Origin: Saprospiraceae bacterium
GTDB taxonomy: Bacteria; Bacteroidota; Bacteroidia; Chitinophagales; Saprospiraceae
Reading direction: 5' to 3'
Length of the DNA: 59,040 bases
Assembly (NCBI GenBank): GCA_019694255.1
Contig: JAIBCI010000079.1
Location: 1-59,040 of the forward strand
This document shows, piece by piece, positions 17,658 through 27,569 of this stretch; position 1 is the stretch's first letter, and the number at the start of each line of letters is the position of its first letter. The notes under the pieces were generated by a model. The model saw only the letters and a program-made list of their open reading frames with translations. It did not search any database and was not told the DNA's origin. A program made the position numbers and the translations under genes.

Positions 17658-18300
17658 GTTATGTACATTAGACGTACAGTAGCCTGATCTTCTGCCTAGA
17701 AATTATTGCTGCTTCTTGCTCAATAATTACACTCTTTAAAATGCAGTTACAAGTCATTTTGATGAGATCCTATTATTCTAAAATCACTTTATGTCAAATG
17801 TCATAAGCCCTTGTGAATCTGATATAAGTCGAAAGCTTAACTGTGCTGCTATTATCAGTTAAATTAAGTTTTACCTTTTGAATTTGCAAACCAATAAAGC
17901 CGAATGTTTCAAAACAGATAAAAATAATTCTTCAAAAGGCATACTCAATCAAAATTAATAACATATGAATAGAAGCACTATTAGCTAATTATTCATATTA
18001 ATAACTTTTGTGACGTTTTAATCTTGCGCTTCATTTTAATTTCGTTCAAATTACAATAAATAAATCCAGTTTACTTCATAAATAAAACTTATGTGATTCA
18101 ATATTATCATTATGTTGTATACTGCTTAAGTAATGAGGACGCCTCATATATTTGTAAAAACATTTCTCCGATGCGCGTCCCAATGCTGTGTCGATTTTTA
18201 CAGCTTTTATAAATGTAGATAATATTGTTTATTATCAGACAGCTAATTGATGGACCTGTAATCAACAGCCAATTATGGATTTGAAAAACACAATACCGCT
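17658..18300. other. AT-rich intergenic region
   Basis: About 640 bases between a terminator on the plus strand and the stop of a minus-strand gene, so it needs no promoter for either neighbour. Strongly AT-rich. I see no coding frame longer than a few dozen codons, no repeat array and no RNA gene. A non-coding RNA cannot be excluded by eye. Confidence 0.45.
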
Positions 18301-20352
18301 TTATCCCTTCTTGCAGCGCTTGAGATCAGACTGAATAAAATAACACATCGATGCACAGTATGCGCGTGCTTTGGCCAGGAGATCCTGCAGTGGTTCGACT
18401 CCCTGATTTGACATGATGTTCATTCCTGCAGATTGCTTAGACCATTCATAAAAGACTGGTTGATGTTCGAACCGAACCACGCCGTGCCGGTTCATACACA
18501 GGCTATAATTGATGATCGCAAAATTGTCTGCGGCTTGTTTGGAATCCAACAAATTGACGCCTGTCTTCAGATAGTTGGCAGAAGATAATGACACAGACAT
18601 CAATGTCGGAAAAACATCTTTGTGCGATCCAAATACATTTATATCTGGATTATTATATTTTTTGTATTTGTCGGGAATATAAATAATAAACGGAACACTA
18701 TGCTTTGCTAGAAGTCTTGTATCCTCAAAATTAAAAACCTGCAATGTGTTGTGATCACCTGAGGCAGCCACAATCGTGTTAGCACCCATTTCAGAATTGC
18801 GAATTGCTTCGATAAATGCGCCGAGACAATCCGATGCATATTGATAATTCGCAAAATTATCGATGGCCATGCCATATTCAACTTTAAAACGTTGCCGCAA
18901 CGTTGGAGAGACTTTGAGAGGAAGCGGTTTATAATGCGAAGGGAGCTGAAAGGGTGGATGATTCGTTGTGGTCAGTAGATAAACGAAGTGTGGCTTTCCA
19001 TCTTTTGTTCTCAACACTTCCAGCGCACGAGCAAACATGGATTCATCGAAAACACCCCAGTCACAGCGTTCAGTTCCTGGAATTTTTTTTAACAATACTT
19101 CGCTTCCCTCCGCCAGTTCAAATCCCTGATGGTGGGTAAACTTATCCATATTGCGCCATCCCAATGCGCCACTGGTGATAAAGGAGGTGTGATATCCGCA
19201 AGATGCATAGCGCGCAGCCACTGAAGACTGCAGTGGACAGTCCATGTAGATAGATTGCGAAAGTGGGGTCAATGGACTTCCTGTCAAAAGCGCCTCAAGA
19301 CTGTGAATGGTGCCGCTGGTCGCAGAAAGAAAATTTCTAAATACAACACAGTGTGGAAGCTGCGTCTCAAGTCTTCCCAACAGATTAAAAGTATCATTGT
19401 GCAGATCAAGATAATAATTGCTGAAGCTTTCCATCTGAATAAACACGACATTGGGCGGATCTGCCTTCAGCAAAGAATCTTCATCCGTACGCGTTACCAG
19501 TCTTTGCGGATCTGCACGATCAACTTTTATCTGAAGGTAGTCTCTGAGGGCCTCTGCAGGATCATGATATTGATATTTATTGAGGCTTTGCGCGATATTA
19601 TCATCAATGCTTTGGCGTGTTTTCTCGGTAACAGCATTCTTCAATGCAAAGACACCGTTGATCGCCAGATTATTGACAAACGTATTCCCAGAAATGATAC
19701 TGTTTTCGTAATGCAGTGGAAAAAGTCCTGTCGAGCCCCGCAGTGTAAGTAGAAATAATCCAAGAATGAGCATCAGACTGCCTGCTTCGTAAAACCATTT
19801 CATGGAAGGAATAACTTTCTCTTTAGAAACAATTCTACCCGTCATTTTGAAAATCAACCAGTATAACAAAAGCATTGCAGCTATGATTCGGAGCACCGGA
19901 TAATCATTCCAGATACCCGAAAGCACTGCCTTGGTATCATCATCGATAATACCGAAGAAAAGTATATTGAAGTGATTTTGAAAGTAAGCATAGTAGTACA
20001 AATCAATCATGCATACAAACAGCAGAAGGGTGATTACAGATGCACCGTAAATGCTGCAAAATTTCGCAAAAAACAATTTTGAACGCTCCTCATTCGAAAT
20101 AATACGAAGGAAGATCAAGAGCAAAAAAGCCGGCAATAGGATATAACCGGAGACCATGGCATCAAATCGAAATCCAGTGACAAAGGCCTCAAGAATATCC
20201 AGCAGATGAACATTTTTCAAATGCTCTCCCTGAAAAATCAATAAGAATGCGATCCTGACCACCGTCAGAAAGGAAATCTGAAGTATAAATAACCCCAGGA
20301 TCCATTGCAATCCTGAGCTGAAATCCCTGCGGTATATTCGGGGCACTGGCAT
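18301..20352 (-). CDS. LTA synthase-like membrane sulfatase-fold phosphotransferase
   Basis: 683 residues. Five hydrophobic segments occupy the first 210 residues, then an extracytoplasmic alkaline-phosphatase/sulfatase-like domain. Catalytic features match LtaS/OpgB-type enzymes: the metal-binding glutamate in FIQMESFSNYYLD, the nucleophile threonine in SATSGTIHSLEALLTGSP, the acceptor loop YASCGYHTSFITSG, and AASGDHNTL with the late metal ligands. The family transfers phosphoglycerol or phosphoethanolamine head groups to envelope glycans or lipids. Gram-negative members do not make lipoteichoic acid, so an acceptor such as a periplasmic glycan or lipid A-like molecule is more likely. It follows comM by 107 bases with its own likely promoter. 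Confidence 0.88.
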   Translation of the reverse strand: MPVPRIYRRDFSSGLQWILGLFILQISFLTVVRIAFLLIFQGEHLKNVHLLDILEAFVTGFRFDAMVSGYILLPAFLLLIFLRIISNEERSKLFFAKFCSIYGASVITLLLFVCMIDLYYYAYFQNHFNILFFGIIDDDTKAVLSGIWNDYPVLRIIAAMLLLYWLIFKMTGRIVSKEKVIPSMKWFYEAGSLMLILGLFLLTLRGSTGLFPLHYENSIISGNTFVNNLAINGVFALKNAVTEKTRQSIDDNIAQSLNKYQYHDPAEALRDYLQIKVDRADPQRLVTRTDEDSLLKADPPNVVFIQMESFSNYYLDLHNDTFNLLGRLETQLPHCVVFRNFLSATSGTIHSLEALLTGSPLTPLSQSIYMDCPLQSSVAARYASCGYHTSFITSGALGWRNMDKFTHHQGFELAEGSEVLLKKIPGTERCDWGVFDESMFARALEVLRTKDGKPHFVYLLTTTNHPPFQLPSHYKPLPLKVSPTLRQRFKVEYGMAIDNFANYQYASDCLGAFIEAIRNSEMGANTIVAASGDHNTLQVFNFEDTRLLAKHSVPFIIYIPDKYKKYNNPDINVFGSHKDVFPTLMSVSLSSANYLKTGVNLLDSKQAADNFAIINYSLCMNRHGVVRFEHQPVFYEWSKQSAGMNIMSNQGVEPLQDLLAKARAYCASMCYFIQSDLKRCKKG

Positions 20353-20365
20353 TGTTCGTCAACCG

Positions 20366-20395
20366 CAAAATTCTTTCATCCAGTGCTAAAATCAA
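20366..20395 (-). promoter_or_regulatory. candidate promoter of the LTA synthase-like gene
   Basis: On the minus strand TTG (20395-20393), a 19-base spacer, then GAATTTTG (20373-20366), one base from TAnnTTTG. This is the best -33/-7 spacing match to the Bacteroidota primary sigma factor I found, ending 13 bases before the ATG. Confidence 0.45.
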
Positions 20396-20459
20396 ATCTT
20401 TAGCGCAAAAACATTTGGGCAACGCCAATAGATCTCTGTTTCGAACCAAATTGGCAGTT

Positions 20460-22016
20460 TTATCCTGCCCATCCTTCCCTGTCCAGACTTCTATAATGTA
20501 TGGCTTCTGCAAGATGCTCAATTCGAATATCCTCTGTGCCGGCAAGATCCGCAATGGTTCTGGCGACTTTCAAAATGCGGTCATACGCTCTCGCGGAAAG
20601 CTGAAGTTTGTTCATTGCTGTCTTGAGTAGCGTCATTCCTGCAGTAGATACCTCACAAAACTCGTGAATCCTGTTGCTTCCGATCATGGCATTGGAATGA
20701 ATATCTTGAAGTTGCTCATACCTGATCCTCTGCAATTCCCTTGCCCGCATCACGCGCTCGCGGATATCTGCCGAGGTCTCCTGTCCCTGTGAACGTTGAA
20801 GCAATTCATCAGAGGTTACCGGCGTAACTTCCACATGAAGGTCAATTCTATCCAACAGTGGTCCGCTGATCCGCGAAAGATACTTCTTAACGACACCTGG
20901 GCCACAAACACATTCTTTCTCCGGATGATTATGAAACCCGCAAGGGCAGGGATTCATTGATGCAATCAGCATAAAACTGCTTGGATAATCAACCGACACC
21001 CTGGCACGGCTGATCGTTACTTTGCGCTCTTCCATTGGCTGTCTCAAAACTTCGAGTACAGTGCGTTTAAATTCCGGAAGCTCGTCGAGAAAAAGTACTC
21101 CATTGTGCGCCAGCGAAATCTCACCGGGAGAGGGGTTACTTCCCCCGCCCACGAGTGCGACATCGCTGACCGTATGATGTGGCGAACGAAATGGTCTTAC
21201 AGAGACCAGCCCTCCTTTGGACGGAAGAATCCCTGCGACGGAATGTATCTTGGTTGTCTCCAGTGCTTCGTTGATTGTCAGTGGCGGCAAAATCCCGGGC
21301 AACCTTTGTGCCAGCATGGTCTTGCCGGCTCCCGGAGGCCCGATAAGAATTACATTATGGCCACCGGCCGCAGCGATTTCCAGGGCTCTTTTGATGTTTT
21401 CCTGGCCTCGGACATCGCAAAAATCGCGGTCGTTTTTGCCTAATTGATAATTAAACTCTTCCCTCGTATCAAAGAGGACTGGCGCAATTTCTTTTTCCCC
21501 TTGAATAAAGGCCACGGCATCCTGGAGATGATCCACTCCGATCACATCGATCTGTTGCACGATTGCAGCTTCAAGTGCATTGGCGGAGGGAACAATGATG
21601 CCTTTGTACTTCTCTTTTCTGGCCTGAATTGCAATCGGCAATACGCCACGAACAGGCCGAAGACTGCCATCTAAGGATAGCTCGCCCAGGATAAGGTAAT
21701 CCTTTAATTTACTTTCGTCGATTTGCCGGGTCGCTGCCAGTATGGCCAGCGCAATTGGGAGATCATAAGCCGAGCCTTCCTTGCGCAAATCCGCCGGGGC
21801 AAGGTTGACCACAAGCTTCAATCTGGGAAACTCCAAACCGATGTTTTTAATGGCCGCCTCAATTCGTTGGTAACCCTCCTTGACCGCATTGTCCGGAAGT
21901 CCTACCAGGAAATAGTTGAGCTTGCCCGCGGCAACTGTACCACCGGCATTGACTTCAACCGTGATGGTCCGGGAATCAACACCCTGCACAGCAGCTGAAT
22001 AGGATTTGACTAACAT
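20460..22016 (-). CDS. comM: YifB/ComM family Mg-chelatase-like AAA+ ATPase
   Basis: 518 residues, the standard length. The N-terminal Lon-protease-like domain (FLVGLPDNAVKEGYQRIEAA) is followed by an AAA+ module with Walker A GPPGAGKTMLAQRL, then a cysteine cluster (NPCPCGF...CVCGPG), and the C-terminal LSARAYDRILKVARTIADL segment. ComM is a hexameric helicase that promotes branch migration during integration of transforming DNA in naturally competent bacteria; it is also present in many non-competent species. No other competence gene is in the window. Confidence 0.93.
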   Translation of the reverse strand: MLVKSYSAAVQGVDSRTITVEVNAGGTVAAGKLNYFLVGLPDNAVKEGYQRIEAAIKNIGLEFPRLKLVVNLAPADLRKEGSAYDLPIALAILAATRQIDESKLKDYLILGELSLDGSLRPVRGVLPIAIQARKEKYKGIIVPSANALEAAIVQQIDVIGVDHLQDAVAFIQGEKEIAPVLFDTREEFNYQLGKNDRDFCDVRGQENIKRALEIAAAGGHNVILIGPPGAGKTMLAQRLPGILPPLTINEALETTKIHSVAGILPSKGGLVSVRPFRSPHHTVSDVALVGGGSNPSPGEISLAHNGVLFLDELPEFKRTVLEVLRQPMEERKVTISRARVSVDYPSSFMLIASMNPCPCGFHNHPEKECVCGPGVVKKYLSRISGPLLDRIDLHVEVTPVTSDELLQRSQGQETSADIRERVMRARELQRIRYEQLQDIHSNAMIGSNRIHEFCEVSTAGMTLLKTAMNKLQLSARAYDRILKVARTIADLAGTEDIRIEHLAEAIHYRSLDREGWAG

Positions 22017-22329
22017 AGATTTGTGTTCTTATAGTGTTGTGTAAAGTTAGGGTTTTAGGAACAATTGCCCTGTGATTCTTTTATCCGAATTGCTCAAATT
22101 ATGCACTTCTCAAAATGCAGCAGTTCCTAACTATACTTGTAAATGCTGTCCCTAATAATACTTCTCAACACTTATTGTTCATCCCCAACTTCATATCGTG
22201 GCCTATAATAAATACCATCAGGAACGATAAGATGACAAGCGTCTGTCGCTTCAATACCAAATAGTTGTTTTCAATATCTATAATTATTTGAGGTCATATG
22301 TCATTTCTTTATAAATTTACCTCATCTCC
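22017..22329. other. divergent promoter region between comM and the sensor kinase
   Basis: 313 bases without a gene. It must carry promoters for both divergent genes. A TAACTTTA element on the minus strand is noted separately. Nothing else stands out. Confidence 0.5.
22042..22049 (-). promoter_or_regulatory. candidate -7 element of comM
   Basis: TAACTTTA on the minus strand, one base from TAnnTTTG, 25 bases before the ATG of comM. The same octamer occurs four bases before the short-chain dehydrogenase start at 53852. Confidence 0.3.
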
Positions 22330-25300
22330 TTGATACATCAATTGAATATAATTCGACACATCGTTATATTCAGCATGGCATTGTGCGGTATGCTGGACAA
22401 TGTTACTTCACAAGATTTCTCACGAATCAGCCTGGAAATTCTGAATGAAGACAATGGTTTGCCGAATCAAAGCATCACCAGTCTTTGCATTGACCGGCAC
22501 GGCTTTCTATGGGTGGGGACCCTCAACGGACTGGCTCGCTTCGATGGTGAAAAGTCAAAAATATTCCTGCATCTGCAAAATGACTCGACAAGTATCTGCA
22601 ATGCTTTCGGTCAATTCATTATTAAGGACACCCGCAATAATCTGTGGTTGACTTATCCGCGTGCAGGGCTCAGTAGATATAATGAGGCATGCGAATGCTT
22701 TGATAATACCGCAGGCCAAGATAGTTTTATTGCAACGCAATCAAGAGGATTGGGTGCTATAAGAATTAACAGCGACCTTGATATTTTGCTAAATGGTTAT
22801 AATAAAGGACTTCGATTTTATAATCTTCGCACAAAGACCCTTTTCAGCAATAGTTTGTCTGAGCTGGCGCCAGGACTCAATCCTGCATTCAGGGAATATG
22901 CCAATTCAATCAATCACATTTGTGAAGCAAGAGATGGCCTCTTATGGTTAGCTACAAAAAGTGGCCTATTTACGTATGATCCTTTGACCCGAAAAATTGC
23001 ATCTGTCATAGAACACCTCTATAATCAAAAAGCGGATCAGCCAACTTCTTTCGGAAAAATTCTGCAGTTCGACGATGAACACATGATCATTGAAGCCAAT
23101 GATACCAATCTTGTTGTGTATGACTTATGCCTTAACAGCTATCGTATATTACATGTACCTAATCCAAACATCGGAAGCAGTGTCTTCACTGTAAACGATT
23201 TTGCAATAAAAAACGAACATGAACTCTGGATAACGAGTTATCCTAATGGCATACTGACCTATGATATCAATACACAAAAACTGCAACGATTAAAGTTCTA
23301 CAATAGCGAGCCTGAACAAGGGCTGCTTTCCACAGCAAATAAGATTTGTCCCGTCCATGAGAATTTAGTTTACATTGCTTCAGGTATTGGGTTATTGCGG
23401 GTGCGTTCTAGCAACTCCATTTTTTCTTTTGCTCCATTTGATTCCTCTTTCAGTATTATTCAGAACGATAGTTATGTTCATAGTGTACTGGATATTCCGC
23501 AAATTCATAGTACTGCACTGACCATTGCAAATCCCAGGAGAATTATTCTTGTAGACGTCCAGTCAGGCCGAAAGGAATTCATTGACGTAGACAAGGATAT
23601 CCGGGCCACACCACAATTCAGGTACAAATTAAAACTATATAAAGACAACAACAACCACTTCTGGGCACTTAGCAATTTTTCACTTTACCAGTTTGACTAT
23701 ACGCATAAGACTTTACAGCGCGTAAACCTGCATAATGAAGATTCTCTCCTGACAGCCCCTGAATATAGCTCAATGTTTTTTGACAGCGACAATAACATGT
23801 GGATTGTAACTTATAACGGGGGTGTGCATAAAGTAGATCTGAGCCGTCAGGAACTTGGCATCAGCGTCACGCGATCCGCTCTTAAAGATGCTCCTCAGAA
23901 TATTATGAGAGCATATAGCGCGGGCAACCAGAATATATGGCTGCAGACCAAAAGAAGAATATTTCTGTACAATATCCGCAACAATACATTCAGGGAAATT
24001 GCAGACAGCACAAAAAATTCATGGCATAACCAAGAGATCCAGTATTGTTGTACAGATCAAAAAAACAACCTCTATGCCATTATACCGGAGATGGGTATCA
24101 TGAAATATTTGCTGGGGGAAAACTCCGTATGCAAAGTGCAAACCATTGGAATCGAAGATGGGTTGCCTTCGAATAATATCGTAGACATGATCGTAGATCA
24201 CGAAAATTGTATTTGGTGCTCAACTTTCATCGGTATTTACAGACAGAATCCTGAAGCCGGCAGTTTTAGGAAATTTAAAAATGAAGACGGACTGCCACGC
24301 ATAACCTATCCCTGTGTATTTTACAAAAACGGTGATTCAAATATCACATTAACCATCAGAGGGCAATATTCACAGGTGAATTTTGAGAATATTCGTCAAC
24401 AGTCTGACAGACCTAAAGTCTACATTGAAAATATTAAGGTCAGACAGTCTGAAAAATACCGGTTAATTGTCAGCGACACTACTTTACATCTTTCTGCCGG
24501 TGATAATTTCATCAGCTTCGATTATGGATCCATTGATCTGCAAAACCAGCAATACAATTCATTTGCCTACAAATTAACCAACTGGGATCATGACTGGATT
24601 GTGGCCGGATCAAGAAAATTTGCAGGATATACCAACCTTGATCCCGGAGCATATACCTTCATGGTCAAAGTAGCCGGTGCTGATGGACAGTTCGGACCGC
24701 CGCTCTCGGTACACTTCACGATTGAAAAAGTATTTTACAAGAAAAACTGGTTTGTGGCCTTAGGCATTATACTGCTATTGGCTATGGCCCTGAGTATTTA
24801 CTTTTGGCGAATACGGCAAATCAGAAAGACCGAGCTCCTAAAAACAAAACACAATGCGCAATTAACGGAACTTCGTATGGAGGCGCTCAGAGCGCAAATG
24901 AACCCGCACTTTATTTTCAACAGCCTCAATTCGATCAACCGATATATTATCAAGAGCGATGCCAAAAGTTCAAGTTATTACCTTACCAAATTTGCCAAAT
25001 TGATGCGGCTTATATTGGATAACTCCAAAAGTAAAAAAGTGGTATTATCCAATGAACTTGAGGCACTCAAACTTTATATGGAAATAGAGTCTATGCGATT
25101 TGACCACAAGTTCGTCTACGAGATCAGGATTGCGGATAATGTGGATCCAAATATCCTTGAGATTCCGCCATTGATTATACAGCCTTATGTTGAAAACGCT
25201 ATATGGCACGGTTTACTACCCAAAGACTCACCAGGAAAGATCAATCTCGATATTTCGATGGAGAATGATTTTCTACGCATCGAACTCACTGATGACGGTA

Positions 25301-25503
25301 TCGGAAGAATCAAGTCTCAAGAATTCCGCAATGAACAGAACCTGACCCGAAAATCTCTTGGAATGAAATTGACCGAAGAGCGTCTCAAAATGGCAACCGA
25401 AAATATTGAGACCGCGGGCCATCAGGAGATAATCGACTTATATGATTCTTCGGGAAAACCAACCGGAACGAAAGTAATTCTCAAAATACCAGTCAATGAC
25501 TAA
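22330..25503 (+). CDS. two-component propeller sensor histidine kinase (LytS-type)
   Basis: About 1057 residues. A signal-peptide-like N-terminus precedes a periplasmic region of propeller repeats (WVGTLNGLARFDG, WLATKSGLFTYDP, WIVTYNGGVHKVD, WCSTFIGIYRQNP), a Y_Y_Y domain (YTNLDPGAYTFMVKVAG), one membrane helix (WFVALGIILLLAMALSIYF), and a His_kinase/HATPase unit. The phosphoacceptor His860 lies in AQMNPHFIFNSLNSINRY and the ATP-binding motifs are PPLIIQPYVENAIWHGL and LTDDGIGR. Such kinases in Bacteroidota sense polymers or other extracellular ligands. No ATG lies before the hydrophobic stretch, so the start is probably a TTG (22330 or 22342). The stop overlaps the response regulator start by eight bases. 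Confidence 0.93.
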   Translation: MIHQLNIIRHIVIFSMALCGMLDNVTSQDFSRISLEILNEDNGLPNQSITSLCIDRHGFLWVGTLNGLARFDGEKSKIFLHLQNDSTSICNAFGQFIIKDTRNNLWLTYPRAGLSRYNEACECFDNTAGQDSFIATQSRGLGAIRINSDLDILLNGYNKGLRFYNLRTKTLFSNSLSELAPGLNPAFREYANSINHICEARDGLLWLATKSGLFTYDPLTRKIASVIEHLYNQKADQPTSFGKILQFDDEHMIIEANDTNLVVYDLCLNSYRILHVPNPNIGSSVFTVNDFAIKNEHELWITSYPNGILTYDINTQKLQRLKFYNSEPEQGLLSTANKICPVHENLVYIASGIGLLRVRSSNSIFSFAPFDSSFSIIQNDSYVHSVLDIPQIHSTALTIANPRRIILVDVQSGRKEFIDVDKDIRATPQFRYKLKLYKDNNNHFWALSNFSLYQFDYTHKTLQRVNLHNEDSLLTAPEYSSMFFDSDNNMWIVTYNGGVHKVDLSRQELGISVTRSALKDAPQNIMRAYSAGNQNIWLQTKRRIFLYNIRNNTFREIADSTKNSWHNQEIQYCCTDQKNNLYAIIPEMGIMKYLLGENSVCKVQTIGIEDGLPSNNIVDMIVDHENCIWCSTFIGIYRQNPEAGSFRKFKNEDGLPRITYPCVFYKNGDSNITLTIRGQYSQVNFENIRQQSDRPKVYIENIKVRQSEKYRLIVSDTTLHLSAGDNFISFDYGSIDLQNQQYNSFAYKLTNWDHDWIVAGSRKFAGYTNLDPGAYTFMVKVAGADGQFGPPLSVHFTIEKVFYKKNWFVALGIILLLAMALSIYFWRIRQIRKTELLKTKHNAQLTELRMEALRAQMNPHFIFNSLNSINRYIIKSDAKSSSYYLTKFAKLMRLILDNSKSKKVVLSNELEALKLYMEIESMRFDHKFVYEIRIADNVDPNILEIPPLIIQPYVENAIWHGLLPKDSPGKINLDISMENDFLRIELTDDGIGRIKSQEFRNEQNLTRKSLGMKLTEERLKMATENIETAGHQEIIDLYDSSGKPTGTKVILKIPVND

Positions 25504-26248
25504 ATTCAAGACTGTCATCATTGATGACGAAAAAAACTGTTGCGAAGTACTCGAATGGCTTATACAGAATCATTGCCCCGAATTACACCTAACAGCAATT
25601 TGTCAATCTGCGGAAGAAGGAATAGCGGAGATTAAAAAATCAGCGCCGGACATCATCTTCCTCGATATTGAAATGCCAAAAATGAATGGTTTCGAGATGC
25701 TCGAAGCCCTGATGCCTATACAATTTGATGTAGTCTTTACGACAGCTTACGATTCCTTTGCGGTGAGGGCATTTAAATATGCTGCGCTAAACTACCTTCT
25801 CAAGCCAATTGATGCAGATGATCTCAGGGAGACCGTAGATCGCCTTGTCCGTAAAAAAAATGTACCGGAAAAGGAACAGATGGAAGTGCTCTTCAAGCAT
25901 CTAATTAATTCGAAGCCCACCATTGACCGGATTGCGTTATCTACCGATGATGGTCTCATTTTTGTCCATGTCAAGGATATTGTGTATTGTAAGGCCGACA
26001 GCAATTACACCTTTGTGTATATGGAAGACGGACGAAAAATCCTGGTTGCCCGCACTCTCAAGGATATCGACGAGACCCTTTCAGGAAAGGATTTTTTCAG
26101 AGTACATAATTCCTATCTGGTCAATGTCAATCGGATTAGCCGATTTGTAAGAGGCGACGGTGGTTATATTGTAATGCCGGACCAGACGGAGATTACGGTC
26201 TCCAGAAGCAAGAGAGATGAGTTTTTCCAGCTTTTTGCCAAATTCTGA
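25496..26248 (+). CDS. LytTR family response regulator
   Basis: 250 residues. A receiver domain with acidic pocket Asp10/Asp11, phosphoacceptor Asp57 (IIFLDIEMPKMNGFEML) and the conserved lysine in YLLKPID, then a LytTR DNA-binding domain (VYCKADSNYTFVYMEDGRK, FFRVHNSYLVNVNRISRF). It overlaps the kinase gene by eight bases, so the two are co-translated and form a cognate pair. Targets are unknown; the 240 bases before the GRAS-domain gene just downstream are a plausible place to look for LytTR-type direct repeats, though I see none clearly. Confidence 0.95.
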   Translation: MTKFKTVIIDDEKNCCEVLEWLIQNHCPELHLTAICQSAEEGIAEIKKSAPDIIFLDIEMPKMNGFEMLEALMPIQFDVVFTTAYDSFAVRAFKYAALNYLLKPIDADDLRETVDRLVRKKNVPEKEQMEVLFKHLINSKPTIDRIALSTDDGLIFVHVKDIVYCKADSNYTFVYMEDGRKILVARTLKDIDETLSGKDFFRVHNSYLVNVNRISRFVRGDGGYIVMPDQTEITVSRSKRDEFFQLFAKF

Positions 26249-26488
26249 CACCAACCACTCAGAAAAACAGCTATCCAATAAGAATTTACGCTAGTCACGC
26301 AGTCCTTTGACTGTGTTGTCTCCTGCGGTATCACTTTTGCATTATGATTCATAATCAAGGGTTCATGGAAGGCATTCCAATTACAGACACAGACTTCTGC
26401 CTGACCAAGGCATTCAAGATTGTTATTTCTCCCAAGTATCTTTTTGCTCATTAACCACAAAAAACGAATTTACTAAATTATCAAACAT

Positions 26489-27556
26489 ATGATCACAGTA
26501 CAAAGCCGCCTCGAAGAAATCAGCCAAATTCTGAAACAGCAGGATCTCAAGGCGGACACCAATATACAGGCACTCACTCAACTTTATCAGGCGTGTCGCT
26601 CCAATGCCGTGAGCAATTCGGAGGATCTCCTTTCTTCTTTAATCCTTAAAGCGCTGATCAGAAGAACACACGCTGAAGCGATAAGCGGAAACATTTACGA
26701 CAATACTACGGACACTCCCCAGATTGAGTTATTTAATATTCTCATTGAAAAATTTCCATTCGTAAAGTTTAGTCAGCAGTTGGTGAATGATGCCATCATC
26801 TCATTGCTGAGTCAGTCAGAAACTGCAACCATCCTTGATATTGGTATTGGTCAGGGCACTCAAATTCTGGGCATCTTATCCAGACTACCACGTGACAGTC
26901 GTCTGCGAAGATTAATCATTATCGGAGTTGAACCTTTTCCGGAAGCATTGTCCATCTGCACCCGCCGCATCGAGGAGATTTCTGCGCACAGCAATATTGA
27001 TATTCAATTCTACCCGATTGAAGCGTTTATTGAAAAACTCGATTTTGAATTTGTAAGAAACCTATGTCAAGGGAATCTGATCGTCAATGCTTCGCTGGCC
27101 CTACATCACATTCAGACTGACATCCAACGCGTCAAAGTTCTTCAAGCGGTCAAAAATCTAAGGCCTGTTGGCCTGTATCTGATCGAACCCAATGTCGATC
27201 ACATGGATCCTGATTTGTCCACGCGCGTACGCAATAGTTTTCATCATTTTCATGCGCTGTTTCAAGTCATCGACAGACTTGAAATCAAAGATCAGGACAA
27301 AAATTCACTCAAGCTGTTTTTTGGCAGAGAGATTGAAGACATTCTCGGCAAACAGGAGGCTGATCGATATGAACGCCACGACCTGGCTACCCGCTGGATT
27401 TCACATCTAGAACATTGCGGCTTTAAAAATAAGAGTGCGATGTTAGATCTTCCTGTTCGCAATAGCTACGGTGTAGAAATGAATTGCACCAACGAAGGAT
27501 TTTTTGGATTCACCTATGATACAGAAACTGTATTGGCTGTCATTTATGCATCGTAA
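26489..27556 (+). CDS. bacterial GRAS-domain protein, predicted small-molecule methyltransferase
   Basis: 355 residues covering the whole GRAS domain known from plant transcription regulators. In order: a leucine-rich helical start; LFNILIEKFPFVKFSQQ (82-98), like the plant segment before VHIID; ATILDIGIGQGTQ (113-125) at the VHIID position; LIVNASLALHHI (197-208), like plant NCVLQLH; LYLIEPN (229-235), like VVEQE; VRNSFHHFHALFQVIDRL (247-264); FFGREIEDIL (277-286), the PFYRE region; YERHDLATRWISHLEHCGF (294-312), the SAW region. DIGIGQGTQ is a good class I methyltransferase motif I, so SAM binding is likely retained. Bacterial GRAS proteins have been predicted to be small-molecule methylases. 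The gene abuts a HisC-like aminotransferase, which suggests a shared amino-containing substrate. Confidence 0.9.
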   Translation: MITVQSRLEEISQILKQQDLKADTNIQALTQLYQACRSNAVSNSEDLLSSLILKALIRRTHAEAISGNIYDNTTDTPQIELFNILIEKFPFVKFSQQLVNDAIISLLSQSETATILDIGIGQGTQILGILSRLPRDSRLRRLIIIGVEPFPEALSICTRRIEEISAHSNIDIQFYPIEAFIEKLDFEFVRNLCQGNLIVNASLALHHIQTDIQRVKVLQAVKNLRPVGLYLIEPNVDHMDPDLSTRVRNSFHHFHALFQVIDRLEIKDQDKNSLKLFFGREIEDILGKQEADRYERHDLATRWISHLEHCGFKNKSAMLDLPVRNSYGVEMNCTNEGFFGFTYDTETVLAVIYAS

Positions 27557-27569
27557 AAATTCAATCCGT

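Noticed and set aside
17658-18300. Possible small genes or RNA in the long AT-rich spacer
   Set aside because: Longest ATG frames are about 20 codons and no stable hairpin or known RNA motif was visible.
26249-26488. tRNA-like or riboswitch-like element upstream of the GRAS gene
   Set aside because: Some local inverted repeats (CAGTCCTTTGACTG) occur, but no cloverleaf or known riboswitch core.
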